Positions 1 to 7,521 of a stretch of DNA of 64,000 bases are shown here, piece after piece. Made by a program: the position numbers and the translations under genes. The notes beneath the pieces were generated by a model. The model saw only the letters and a list, made by a program, of their open reading frames with translations. It did no database searches and was not told the origin of the DNA. The DNA comes from Acidimicrobiales bacterium (lineage in GTDB: Bacteria > Actinomycetota > Acidimicrobiia > Acidimicrobiales > VFJN01). Where the stretch lies: assembly GCA_035316325.1 (NCBI GenBank), contig DATHJB010000216.1, positions 1 through 64,000 of the forward strand, read 5' to 3'. The number at the start of each line of letters is the position of its first letter. The stretch's first letter is position 1.

Positions 1-60
1 CGCCGGTCACCACCACGACGACGACTGCGCCGCCGGTCACCACCACGACGACGACTGCGC
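1..60 (+). repeat. Two exact 30-bp tandem repeats in the Pro/Thr stalk
   Basis: Bases 1-30 and 31-60 are identical. Each unit encodes ten residues of the form APPVTTTTTT. The array probably continues upstream of the window. It is a coding minisatellite that could vary stalk length by slippage. Confidence 0.9.
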
Positions 61-665
61 CGCCGCGGCCCCTGCCCCCGCCACCGACGACCACCACGAC
101 GGTGCCGCCGCCGGTGACGACCGTTCCGCCTCCGTCGACCACGACGACCATGCCGCCACCACTGCCACTCCCGCCACCGCCGCTGCCGCTGCCGCCACCG
201 CCACCCCCGCCGGTGCAGCCGGTCCGTCTCGGCGTGGGCGCGGCGATGGCGCCGTCGCCGCTCGTCGCCGGGGAGACGGCCACCGTGGTGGTCACCGTGC
301 GGAACGACGGTGCGCAGGTCGTCGACGACGTGCGCCTCGTCGACGTGCTGTCGGCGCCCGTCGCCCTGCGCAGCGCGTCGAGCCCGGCGGGGACGTGCGC
401 GGTGGTCGGCCGGCGGGCGGACTGCCGGCTGGGTCGCCTGGCGCCCGGCGACATGGCCACGGCTGAGCTGCGGGTGGTCGTCGACCGCGAGCCCGCGTCG
501 CGCACCGTCGTCCAGCAGATCTCGCTGAACGGGGTCGACCGGTCGGTCTCGACGCTGGTCCGCAGCCCGACCCCGGCCGGCGCGCTGCTCGACCTGCCCG
601 GCCCCACCGTGACCCTGGTGGCGTTCTTCGGGTTCGTCCTCGCGAGCCGCTTCAGACCCGCATGA
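1..665 (+). CDS. 3' part of a cell-surface protein: Pro/Thr stalk, DUF11-like domain, C-terminal anchor (5' truncated)
   Basis: The reading frame is open from the first bases, so the gene starts outside the window. The first 75 codons are a Pro/Thr-rich low-complexity stalk. A domain of about 90 residues follows (nt 225-490) with the alternating beta pattern of DUF11/CARDB repeats, including the stretch VVVTVRNDGAQVVDDV and two Cys that could form a disulfide. The last 20 residues are hydrophobic (LVAFFGFVLA) and end in a short basic tail, as in a membrane anchor. The likely role is a wall- or membrane-anchored surface protein; the ligand is unknown. A GTG at 102 could be called as a start, but the same composition continues upstream of it. 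Confidence 0.75.
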   Translation, partial: PVTTTTTTAPPVTTTTTTAPPRPLPPPPTTTTTVPPPVTTVPPPSTTTTMPPPLPLPPPPLPLPPPPPPPVQPVRLGVGAAMAPSPLVAGETATVVVTVRNDGAQVVDDVRLVDVLSAPVALRSASSPAGTCAVVGRRADCRLGRLAPGDMATAELRVVVDREPASRTVVQQISLNGVDRSVSTLVRSPTPAGALLDLPGPTVTLVAFFGFVLASRFRPA

Positions 666-673
666 CCCCATCC

Positions 674-722
674 GAAATTGCGTTCGAAAACCCGCATGGA
701 GCGGGCCGACGAACGCAATTTC
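674..722. terminator. Palindrome D (GAAATTGCGTTCG arms) at a convergent junction
   Basis: A perfect 13-bp inverted repeat (674-686 with 710-722) encloses a second stem (cccgc 691-695 with gcggg 701-705). It lies between the convergent surface-protein and LLM genes, and its right arm contains the stop codon of the LLM gene. It probably acts as a bidirectional terminator, with A's on one side and T's on the other. The tips GAAAT/ATTTC are shared with five other palindromes in the window. Confidence 0.75.
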
Positions 723-1761
723 AGACGAGCGTGGGGGACGAGGGGGAGGGCAGCCCGGCCGCTTCGGCGACCAGCTGGTAGGAGCGGCGGCGGGCGTCGG
801 CGCCGTGGGTCATGGTGGTGATCATCAGCTCGTCGGCGCCGGTGCGCTCGACCAGCTCGTCGAGCTGACGGCGCACCGAGTCGGGCGAGCCCACCACCGA
901 CGAGGCCGTCCATTCGCGCAGCAGCTCGCGCTCGCCGGGCGTGAACGTGTAGCCCTCGGCCTCCTCGGGCGTCGGGTAGCGCCCGGGCCGGCCCGTCCGG
1001 TGCCGCACGAACGCCAGCGCCCCGGACCCCGCCAGCCACTTGGCGTCCTTCTCGGTCGCGGCGCACAGCACCGATACGCCGAGCATGGCGAAGGGCTCCG
1101 ACAGCACGTCCGACGGCCGGAACGCGGCCCGGTAGGCGGCCAGCGCCGGCAGCGTGTTGTGCGCGGCGAAGTGGTGGGCGAACGAGAACGGGAGGCCGAG
1201 GATGCCGGCCACCTGGGCGCTGTAGTCGCTCGACCCCAGCAGCCAGATCGCCGGCTGGTTGCCCTGGCCGGGGACGGCGGTGATGCGACGGTAGGGATGG
1301 TCCTCGGGGAAGCCGCCGCTGAAGAACGCCTGCAGCTCGCCGAACTGCTCGGGGAAGTCGTCGACGTAGAGGCTCTGCTTCGACCGGCGCAACGCGCTGG
1401 CGGTGAGGCCGTCGGTGCCCGGTGCCCGGCCGATGCCCAGGTCGACCCGCCCCGGGTGCAGCGCCTCGAGCATGCCGAACTGCTCCGCCACCACCAGCGG
1501 GGCGTGGTTGGGGAGCATCACGCCGCCCGAGCCGATGCGGATGGTCGACGTGACCGACGCCGCGTGGGCCAGCAGCACCGCCGGCGCCGAGCTGGCGATC
1601 CCCGGCATGTTGTGGTGCTCGGCCACCCAGTAGCGGTGGTAACCGAGACGCTCCACCTCCCGGGCCAGCTCGACCGAGGCACGCAGCGCCTGGGTGGGCG
1701 ACGAGCCCTCGCCGATCGGCGCCAGGTCGAGCACGGACAGGGGGATGTCGGCGACGGTCAC
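721..1761 (-). CDS. LLM class flavin-dependent oxidoreductase
   Basis: A single-domain luciferase-like monooxygenase fold of 346 residues. It opens with the [15 protein letters not shown] segment typical of the YhbW/MsnO8-like subgroup. Other family marks are [12 protein letters not shown], the glycine-rich [15 protein letters not shown] strand that binds the flavin phosphate, and [13 protein letters not shown]. The family uses FMN or F420; the substrate cannot be read from sequence. I chose the GTG at 1761 because the conserved fold begins right after it. The frame stays open to 1902, and an ATG near 1827 overlaps the divergent crotonase start, so the start is uncertain. No Shine-Dalgarno decides it. 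Confidence 0.88.
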   Translation of the reverse strand: MTVADIPLSVLDLAPIGEGSSPTQALRASVELAREVERLGYHRYWVAEHHNMPGIASSAPAVLLAHAASVTSTIRIGSGGVMLPNHAPLVVAEQFGMLEALHPGRVDLGIGRAPGTDGLTASALRRSKQSLYVDDFPEQFGELQAFFSGGFPEDHPYRRITAVPGQGNQPAIWLLGSSDYSAQVAGILGLPFSFAHHFAAHNTLPALAAYRAAFRPSDVLSEPFAMLGVSVLCAATEKDAKWLAGSGALAFVRHRTGRPGRYPTPEEAEGYTFTPGERELLREWTASSVVGSPDSVRRQLDELVERTGADELMITTMTHGADARRRSYQLVAEAAGLPSPSSPTLV

Positions 1762-1825
1762 GCCATCGTCCAACCCGGTGGACGTACGACTTGTTCCGCC
1801 GGCCGCCCTGGCGGAAGCTCCTGGC

Positions 1826-2572
1826 ATGGCAGCAACACCGATCGAGGTGGAGCGGGACGGGCCGGTGGTGCGGGTGTGGCTCTCCCGCCCCGAGAAGCTC
1901 AACCCGCTGGGTACGGCGACGCTGGAAGATCTCGTCGCCCTCTACGAGTCGTTCGCCACCGACTTCGACGTGCGGGTGGTGGTGCTGGGAGGACGGGGAC
2001 CGTCGTTCTCCGCCGGTGCCGACCTCACCGCCCCGCCGGGGTCGGAGCACATGGCGCGCGGCGGGGGAGCGGGCGAGCGGGAGCGGCGCTGGTGGTCGCA
2101 GCTGGGGCGGCGGGCGGTCGGGGCGATCGCCGACGCCGAGGTGGTGACCATCGCCCGGCTGCACGGCAACGTGCTGGGCGGCGGGCTGTGCCTGGCGCTG
2201 GCGTGCGACTTCCGGGTGGCGGCCGTCGACGCCCGGCTGGGCTTGCCGGAGGTCGACCTGGGGTTGCCGCTGACCTGGGGCGGGACCGCCCGGCTCGTGC
2301 ACGAGGTGGGCGCCGCCCGGGCCCGGCAGCTCATCCTGCTGACCGAGCCGGTCAGCGGGGCCGAGGCGGCGGGCTGGGGTCTCGTCCACCGGGCGGTGCC
2401 GGCCGACGAGCTCGACGCCGCCGTCGACGCCTGGGCGGGTCGTCTCGCGGCCAAGCCCGAGGCCGCCGTGCACATGGCCAAGTCGCAGTTCCGGGCGCTG
2501 TCCCGGCTGTCGGGCCTGGGTGACACCACGGAGACCGACGGCGACCTGCTCTTGGCGACGGGTCTGCGTTAG
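1826..2572 (+). CDS. Enoyl-CoA hydratase/isomerase family protein (crotonase fold)
   Basis: A 248-residue crotonase-fold protein. The oxyanion-hole segments are present: PSFSAGADL in the N-terminal half and [16 protein letters not shown] in the middle. The first catalytic Glu of classical hydratases normally sits in a GGGCELA-type motif, and here that position is Cys (GGGLCLA). The second Glu is kept in [10 protein letters not shown]. This makes a plain hydratase less certain; an isomerase, hydrolase or other crotonase chemistry is possible. The ATG at 1826 gives the usual family N-terminus. It is divergent from the LLM gene and convergent with the Lrp-type regulator across palindrome F. Confidence 0.88.
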   Translation: MAATPIEVERDGPVVRVWLSRPEKLNPLGTATLEDLVALYESFATDFDVRVVVLGGRGPSFSAGADLTAPPGSEHMARGGGAGERERRWWSQLGRRAVGAIADAEVVTIARLHGNVLGGGLCLALACDFRVAAVDARLGLPEVDLGLPLTWGGTARLVHEVGAARARQLILLTEPVSGAEAAGWGLVHRAVPADELDAAVDAWAGRLAAKPEAAVHMAKSQFRALSRLSGLGDTTETDGDLLLATGLR

Positions 2573-2580
2573 CGACCCGC

Positions 2581-2631
2581 CGAAATGTGCACCGCTGCGC
2601 ACGTTTTCCGTGCGTTTCCGTGCACATTTCG
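2581..2631. terminator. Palindrome F (CGAAATGTGCAC arms) at a convergent junction
   Basis: A perfect 12-bp inverted repeat (2581-2592 with 2620-2631) encloses an inner stem (cgcacg 2598-2603 with cgtgcg 2609-2614). It separates the convergent crotonase and Lrp-type genes. The two-storey build and the GAAAT/ATTTC tips match the other palindromes of the window. Confidence 0.75.
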
Positions 2632-2640
2632 CTGTCGGGG

Positions 2641-3084
2641 CTACGCCGTGGGGCGGTGGACCAGGCGGGACAGCACGATCTGGCTGTTGGTGCGCTCGGC
2701 GTTGCGGTGGGCCCGGAGGCGCTCGATCACCGACTCCAGCTCGCTGATGCTGCCGGTCTGCACGTGGAGCAGGGCGTCGGCGCCGCCGGTCACCGTGTAG
2801 GCGCCGACGACCTCGGGGAAGGCCGACACCATCGAGCGGATCTCCTCGGGGTCGGTGCGGCTGCGGCAGTGCAGCTCCACGAACGCCTCGGTGCCGCCGC
2901 CGAGGGCTTCGGGGTCGACCAGGGCGGTGAACCCCCGGATCACCCCCGACTCCACCAGCCGGTCGACCCGCCGCTTCACCGCCGGCGTCGACAGCCCGAC
3001 CGTGGCGCCGACCTCGGCGTACGTCGTCCTGGCGTTCTCCACCAGCAGCGCAACGATCTTGCGGTCTAGCTCGTCTCGAAGCAA
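2641..3084 (-). CDS. Lrp/AsnC family transcriptional regulator
   Basis: A 147-residue regulator of standard family length. The N-terminal winged helix-turn-helix spans residues 4-50 (LDRKIVALLVENARTTYAEV, then the recognition helix TPAVKRRVDRL). The C-terminal AsnC/RAM ligand domain spans about 65-140 and includes the glycine-rich GAYTVTGGADALLHV strand that contacts the amino-acid effector. The start is a TTG at 3084, supported by a perfect AGGAGG eight bases upstream. It is divergent from the guanidino hydrolase/RocD operon. Such regulators commonly control adjacent arginine and ornithine catabolism, so that operon is the likely target. Confidence 0.93.
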   Translation of the reverse strand: MLRDELDRKIVALLVENARTTYAEVGATVGLSTPAVKRRVDRLVESGVIRGFTALVDPEALGGGTEAFVELHCRSRTDPEEIRSMVSAFPEVVGAYTVTGGADALLHVQTGSISELESVIERLRAHRNAERTNSQIVLSRLVHRPTA

Positions 3085-3151
3085 CAGATCGACCTCCTAA
3101 CGCAAGATCGACGCATTGTAGTGGCCGTGAAGCGCCCTTAACGTCCAAGGC

Positions 3152-3949
3152 ATGCCCCGTCGTCTCCTGATGTGCCCTCCCACCTACTTCGACGTGGTCT
3201 ACGTGATCAACCCGTGGATGCACACGCAGGTGCCGGTCGACCACCAGGCGGCGATCGACCAGTGGGAGGGGCTGCGGGCGACCTACGAGGCGCACGGGCA
3301 CACCGTCGAGCTGGTCGAGCCGGAGCCCGGGCTGCCCGACATGGTGTACGCCGCCAACAGCGCTCTCGTGCTCGACGGCATCGCCTACCTGGCCCGCTTC
3401 CACCACCCCGAGCGTTGGGGCGAGGAGCCGGTCTACGCCCGCTGGTTCGAGGCCAACGGCTTCCGGGTGCAGCGGGCGAGCCACGTCCACGAGGGCGAGG
3501 GCGACCTCCTGGTGGTCGGCGACGTGATCCTGGGCGGCACCGGGTTCCGCACCGACATCGCCGCCCACGCCGAGGTGTCGCGGCTGTTCGACCGGGAGGT
3601 CGTGAGCCTCGAGCTGGTCGACCCCCGCTTCTACCACCTCGATACGGCGCTGTTCGTGCTCGACGGCGCCGAGGGACGCATCGCCTACCACCCCGGGGCG
3701 TTCTCCGAGGCCAGCCGGCACGAGCTGGAGCGCCGCTACCCGGATGCCATCGTGGCCGACGAGGTCGACGCCAACGTCTTCGGGCTCAACGCCATGTCGG
3801 ACGGCACCCACGTGTTCCTGCCCGCCCCCGCCCACGGCCTGGCCAAGCGGGTGGCCGACGCCGGCTACGAGCCGGTGCCGGTCGAGCTGTCCGAGCTGCT
3901 CCGGGGCGGCGGCAGCGTGAAGTGCTGCACGCTGGAGCTGCGGTCGTGA
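3152..3949 (+). CDS. Guanidino-group-modifying hydrolase (DDAH-like; possible arginine dihydrolase)
   Basis: A 265-residue member of the amidinotransferase/DDAH superfamily. Visible catalytic features are an acidic residue in LPDMVYAAN (D63), the His of FYHLDTALF and a C-terminal nucleophile in GGGSVKCCTLEL (C258 or C259). Actinobacterial relatives are usually called dimethylargininase. The 4-bp overlap with an ornithine aminotransferase and the divergent Lrp-type gene suggest that the product is ornithine. An Asn at position 69 is where, from memory, arginine dihydrolases of the ArgZ type differ from deiminases. Whether the product is citrulline or ornithine cannot be settled from sequence. 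Confidence 0.85.
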   Translation: MPRRLLMCPPTYFDVVYVINPWMHTQVPVDHQAAIDQWEGLRATYEAHGHTVELVEPEPGLPDMVYAANSALVLDGIAYLARFHHPERWGEEPVYARWFEANGFRVQRASHVHEGEGDLLVVGDVILGGTGFRTDIAAHAEVSRLFDREVVSLELVDPRFYHLDTALFVLDGAEGRIAYHPGAFSEASRHELERRYPDAIVADEVDANVFGLNAMSDGTHVFLPAPAHGLAKRVADAGYEPVPVELSELLRGGGSVKCCTLELRS

Positions 3950-5148
3950 ACGCGGGCGACCTCGAGGCCCGCTGGGTCGCCCCCAACTACTCGCCGCTGC
4001 CGGTGACGCTGGTGGAGGGCGAGGGCGCCTGGGTGGTCGACGACGAGGGCCGCCGCTACCTCGACCTCCTCTCCGCCTACTCGGCGCTCAACTTCGGCCA
4101 TCGCCACCCTCGTCTGGTGGCGGTGGCTCAGGCCCAGCTGGGGCGACTGACGCTGACCAGCCGTGCGTTCCGCAACGACCAGCTCGGCCCGTTCGCCGAG
4201 GCGCTGGCGGAGCTGTGCGGCAAGGACATGGTGCTGCCCATGAACACGGGCGCCGAGGCCGTCGAGACCGCGCTGAAGCTGGCGCGGCGCTGGGGCTACC
4301 AGGTGAAGGGCGTGGCCCCGGACCGGGCGCAGGTCGTCGTGTGCGACGGCAACTTCCACGGCCGCACCACCACGATCGTCGGCTTCTCGTCGGACCCGTC
4401 GTCCCGGGACGGCTTCGGGCCGTTCACCCCGGGGTTCGTGTCGGTGCCGTTCGGCGACGCCGCGGCGCTGCGGGCCGCGATCACCGACGACACCGTGGGG
4501 TTCCTCGTCGAGCCGGTGCAGGGCGAGGCGGGGGTGATCGTGCCGCCCGACGGCTACCTGCGGGAGGTGCGGGAGATCTGCTCGTCGGCGGGTGTGCTGC
4601 TGCTGGCCGACGAGATCCAGTCGGGCCTGGGGCGCACCGGGCGCACCTTCGCCTGCGACCACGAGGACGTGGTGCCCGACGTCTACATCCTGGGCAAGGC
4701 GCTGGGCGGCGGGATCGTGCCGCTGTCGGCCGTGGTGGCCGACGCCTCGGTGCTGGGCGTGCTGACGGCGGGGACGCACGGCAGCACGTTCGGGGGGAAC
4801 CCCCTGGCCTGCGCCGTCGGCCGAGAGGTGCTGGCGCTGCTCTCGACCGGCGAGCTGCAGGCCAGGGCCACCAAACTGGGTGACCACCTGGCGACCCGCC
4901 TGGCCGAGCTGGAGGGGCCGGCGCTGACGGCCGTGCGGGTGCGGGGGCTGTGGGCGGGCGTCGACTTCGGTCCGGCGGTGCCGTCGGGCCGGGCGGTCTG
5001 CGAGCAGCTGCTGGCCCGGGGCGTCCTGGCCAAGGACACCCACGGCTCGACGGTCCGCCTGGCGCCGCCGCTGGTGATCGAGGAGTCCGACCTCGACCTG
5101 GCGTTGGACATCCTGGGCGAAATCTCGACAGAACTGGCGGCTATGTAG
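3946..5148 (+). CDS. rocD: Ornithine--oxo-acid aminotransferase
   Basis: A 400-residue class-III PLP aminotransferase that converts ornithine plus 2-oxoglutarate to glutamate semialdehyde plus glutamate. Signatures are NFGHRHPRLV, MNTGAEAVETALKLAR, the PLP-binding LLADEIQSGLGRTG and the Schiff-base lysine in LGKALGGGIVP (K251). The GTG start overlaps the stop of the upstream hydrolase (GTGA), so the two are translationally coupled. The last ten codons and the TAG stop are formed by palindrome A, which also supplies the stop of the convergent gene. The C-terminal residues GEISTELAAM may therefore be recent additions. Confidence 0.93.
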   Translation: MNAGDLEARWVAPNYSPLPVTLVEGEGAWVVDDEGRRYLDLLSAYSALNFGHRHPRLVAVAQAQLGRLTLTSRAFRNDQLGPFAEALAELCGKDMVLPMNTGAEAVETALKLARRWGYQVKGVAPDRAQVVVCDGNFHGRTTTIVGFSSDPSSRDGFGPFTPGFVSVPFGDAAALRAAITDDTVGFLVEPVQGEAGVIVPPDGYLREVREICSSAGVLLLADEIQSGLGRTGRTFACDHEDVVPDVYILGKALGGGIVPLSAVVADASVLGVLTAGTHGSTFGGNPLACAVGREVLALLSTGELQARATKLGDHLATRLAELEGPALTAVRVRGLWAGVDFGPAVPSGRAVCEQLLARGVLAKDTHGSTVRLAPPLVIEESDLDLALDILGEISTELAAM

Positions 5149-5168
5149 CCACCTGTGTCGAGGTTTCG
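5118..5168. repeat. 51-bp palindromic element, copy A, carrying both stop codons of convergent genes
   Basis: The outer arms CGAAATCTCGACAG and CTGTGTCGAGGTTTCG flank an inner perfect stem (ggcta 5139-5143 with tagcc 5146-5150). The rocD stop TAG is at 5146-5148, and the stop of the opposite gene is read from CTA at 5141-5143; both lie in the apex. The element matches copy B at 42 of 51 positions and has the same length as copies B and C. Confidence 0.85.
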
Positions 5169-5578
5169 GGTGAGGCGAGGTCGAAGCGGACCGTCGTCAG
5201 GTCGGTGCCGAAGCCGCGGACCGACGCCTCGTGGCTCCTCCGGCCGAAGGTGGCCAGGCGGGCCTCGGGGTCGTCGTCGGGGAGGACCTCGGCCCGGGCG
5301 TCGCGCCAGCGCCGTCGGATCCGGACCCGCACCTGCGGGTCGGCCTCGATGTTGCTCACGTAGCCGGCGTAGCGGCCCTGCTCGGCGACCACCCAGCCGG
5401 TGTCGCCGTCGAGGAGCATCCCCACCACGTTGCGCCGCCGCTTGCCGCTGCGCCGGCCCCGGGTCTCCACCAGCACCAGGCCGGGGGCCAGGCCCGCCCA
5501 CACGGCGAGCTTCATCGGCGGGTTGAGGACGTAGCGCTGCACCAGGCGGACCCAGCGGCGCTTCCGGTCGTCGGCCAC
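5141..5578 (-). CDS. Deazaflavin (F420)-dependent nitroreductase family protein (DDN-like)
   Basis: A small 145-residue split-barrel protein of the F420H2-dependent quinone/nitro reductase family (DDN, PF04075). Family marks are LVLVETRGRRSGKRRRNVVG, which contacts the deazaflavin, and GWVVAEQGRYAGYVSNIEAD followed by VRVRIRRRWRDARAEVL. Members reduce quinones or nitro compounds with F420H2 and are largely actinobacterial. The GTG at 5578 gives the usual N-terminus. The gene is convergent with rocD and overlaps it by 8 bp, with its last residues encoded within palindrome A. The physiological substrate is unknown. Confidence 0.88.
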   Translation of the reverse strand: MADDRKRRWVRLVQRYVLNPPMKLAVWAGLAPGLVLVETRGRRSGKRRRNVVGMLLDGDTGWVVAEQGRYAGYVSNIEADPQVRVRIRRRWRDARAEVLPDDDPEARLATFGRRSHEASVRGFGTDLTTVRFDLASPETSTQVAT

Positions 5579-5617
5579 CGACGGAACCTACCGCCCGGGC
5601 GCGGTGTAGGAAGGGGT

Positions 5618-6199
5618 GTGTTGACCGGTGCGGTCCGTCGTCGCGGTTCCGACGAGGGGGAGCTGGTCCGGCGCGCCCAGGCGGGCGACGCCGACGCCTA
5701 CGGGGAGCTGGTCCGGGTGCACCGCCGCTCGGCGCTGCGGGTGGCCACGGTGGTCCTCGGCACCGCCGAAGGCGCCGACGACGTGGTGCAACAGGCGTCG
5801 GAGCGGGCCTGGCGCGCGATCGGCCGGTTCCGTCCCGACCGGGCGTTCCGACCCTGGCTGCTGCGGGTGGTCGCCAACACCGCCCGGAACGACCGGCGCT
5901 CCCGGGGGCGGCGGGCGAACCTGGCGCTGCGGGCCACCGTGCGGGCCGCGGCCGAGGTCGTGGCGACCCCGGAGGACCTGGTCGTCACCGAGGTGGAGCG
6001 GCAGCGGGTGGTGGCGGCGCTGAACCGCCTGCGGGCGGACGACCGGCTGGTGATCGCCCTGCGCCACTTCGAGCAGCTGTCGGAGCGGGAGATGGTGGAG
6101 GTGCTGGGCCGGCCGGCGGGCACGGTGAAGTCGCGCCTGTCCCGGGCGGTGGCCCGGCTGCGGGTGGAGCTGGAGCGCGACCGGGAGGAGGAGTGGTGA
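5618..6199 (+). CDS. ECF-type RNA polymerase sigma factor
   Basis: A 193-residue sigma-70 family factor of extracytoplasmic-function type. Region 2 covers residues 10-80 (LVRRAQAGDADAYGELVRVH, then DDVVQQASERAWRAIGRFRP for -10 recognition). Region 4 covers about 130-185 and contains the helix-turn-helix EREMVEVLGRPAGTVKSRLSRA. The GTG at 5618 has an AGGAAGG-like ribosome site just upstream. The following gene overlaps its stop and encodes a single-pass membrane protein, the usual arrangement of a sigma factor with its anti-sigma or signal-receiving partner. Confidence 0.92.
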   Translation: MLTGAVRRRGSDEGELVRRAQAGDADAYGELVRVHRRSALRVATVVLGTAEGADDVVQQASERAWRAIGRFRPDRAFRPWLLRVVANTARNDRRSRGRRANLALRATVRAAAEVVATPEDLVVTEVERQRVVAALNRLRADDRLVIALRHFEQLSEREMVEVLGRPAGTVKSRLSRAVARLRVELERDREEEW

Positions 6200-6894
6200 C
6201 CGACGCCCACCTGGAGGCGGTGCTGGCCAGCGTCGGGGAGCACCTGGTGGTCCCGCCGCCCGTTCCGTGGGAGGGGGAGGGCGACGGCGCCCGTCCGTCG
6301 CGGCCGCGTCGCCGGGCGGTGGGGCTCGTCGCCGCGGCGGTGCTGGTGGTGGCGGGCGCGGCGACGGTGGTCGCCCCGGTGCGCGACGCCGCTGCCCAGG
6401 TCGGCGACTGGCTGGGCATCGGCCACACCCGGATCGAGCGCCAGGCCGCCCCGGGTGCCGACCCGTCGGGCCTCCCGCCCGTGGCGTCGGGCCTGGAGTC
6501 CGTGTCGCCCGCCCGGGCCGAGACCGAGCTGGGGCGGCCGCTGCCGACCGTCGACCTGGGCGACCCCGACCTGCTGGCGGTGATGCCCGAGGGCGGGGTG
6601 CTGCTGGGCTGGGACGAGGCCGCCACCACGCTGTGGGTGCGGCCGACCGCCGATCCCGCGGCCATCCGGGTGACGAAGGTGGTCGACGAGCTCGCCGCGG
6701 CCGAGCGGGTGCCGGGCCTGGGCGAGTCGGCGGTCTTCGTCGGCGGCGACCACGTGCTGGTCACGCCCCACCGCCGAGTCGCCGCCGGGGCCGTGCTGCT
6801 GTGGATCGACGCCGGCCTGGAGTACCGCCTGGAGTCGGACCTGCCCTACGACGAGCTGCTCACCACCGCCCGCTCGGTGTCGATCACTCGGTGA
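6196..6894 (+). CDS. Single-pass membrane protein, probable partner (anti-sigma-like) of the ECF sigma factor
   Basis: A protein of 232 residues. A short cytoplasmic segment of about 40 residues is followed by one membrane helix (GLVAAAVLVVAGAATVVAPV) and an extracytoplasmic domain of about 170 residues. No zinc-binding HxxxCxxC motif is visible in the cytoplasmic segment, so it is not a classical ZAS anti-sigma factor. The assignment rests on position: the GTG overlaps the sigma stop (GTGA), with another GTG three bases earlier. The outer domain is unrecognised. The gene converges with, and overlaps by 11 bp, a lipoprotein gene on the other strand. Confidence 0.8.
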   Translation: MTDAHLEAVLASVGEHLVVPPPVPWEGEGDGARPSRPRRRAVGLVAAAVLVVAGAATVVAPVRDAAAQVGDWLGIGHTRIERQAAPGADPSGLPPVASGLESVSPARAETELGRPLPTVDLGDPDLLAVMPEGGVLLGWDEAATTLWVRPTADPAAIRVTKVVDELAAAERVPGLGESAVFVGGDHVLVTPHRRVAAGAVLLWIDAGLEYRLESDLPYDELLTTARSVSITR

Positions 6895-7462
6895 TCCAGT
6901 CGCGGCACGACGTCCGCAGCGCCGACATGAACGAGTCGAGGTGGGCGTTGGCCGAGGCCTGCAGCATGGTGCCGTCGGGCACGCGCTCCAGGAGCTGGGC
7001 CTGGGGGATGCCGGAGCCGCGGTAGGCGCCGGAGACGCAGCGGGCCTGGGCCTCGGTGAGCCCGTCGGCGGTGAAGTTCTCGACGTCCCGGCTCTCGAAG
7101 TCGAGGCAGCCGTCGTAGGCGGCGTACAGGAGGTCGCCCTCCTCGGCGGTGAGGTCGGGCCCGTGCAGCGTCGGCGGCGTGCGGCCGTCGACGTCGAGGC
7201 CCAGCTCCTCGAGCCGCTCGATCTCCACGACCGTCACGATCGCCTCGGCGACGCACCGGGGCTCCTCGTCGTCGCGGAAGTCGGCCCGCGGCAGCGCGGA
7301 GAGGCCCCGGGCGACGACGTCCACTACAGCCGAATCGACCTCCCCGGCCCTGCCCCCGCCCCCGTCGCCGTCCCCGGCCCCGCCTCCGTCGTCGTCGGAG
7401 CAGGCGGCGGACAGGAGCAGGATCGCCGGCAGGAGGAGCGCAGCACCACGTCGTCGTTGCAT
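6884..7462 (-). CDS. Predicted lipoprotein of unknown function
   Basis: A 192-residue protein with a lipoprotein signal peptide: basic MQRRRG, a hydrophobic run and lipobox LSAAC with the acylated Cys at residue 21. A Gly/Asp-rich linker follows. The mature domain has two clusters suggesting disulfides (CVAEAIVTVVE, CLDFESRDVENF, ARCVSGAY, SCRDW). The region ARCVSGAYRGSG resembles small secreted actinobacterial domains that carry an A-x-C-V motif. No enzyme signature is visible. Its 3' end overlaps the convergent sigma-partner gene. Confidence 0.8.
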   Translation of the reverse strand: MQRRRGAALLLPAILLLSAACSDDDGGGAGDGDGGGGRAGEVDSAVVDVVARGLSALPRADFRDDEEPRCVAEAIVTVVEIERLEELGLDVDGRTPPTLHGPDLTAEEGDLLYAAYDGCLDFESRDVENFTADGLTEAQARCVSGAYRGSGIPQAQLLERVPDGTMLQASANAHLDSFMSALRTSCRDWITE

Positions 7463-7521
7463 GCGCCGTCCTACACCGCCCGTCCATCTCCGGTTCCGGG
7501 AAGGTGAGTACCGTCCGGCGC

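Noticed and set aside
1762-1902. Longer N-terminus for the LLM oxidoreductase
   Set aside because: The extra 47 residues are Ser/Thr/Arg-rich, not family-like, and overlap the divergent crotonase start.
6200-6320. Zinc-binding anti-sigma (ZAS) motif in the sigma partner
   Set aside because: No HxxxCxxC is present in the cytoplasmic segment; only position and the single membrane helix support the partner role.
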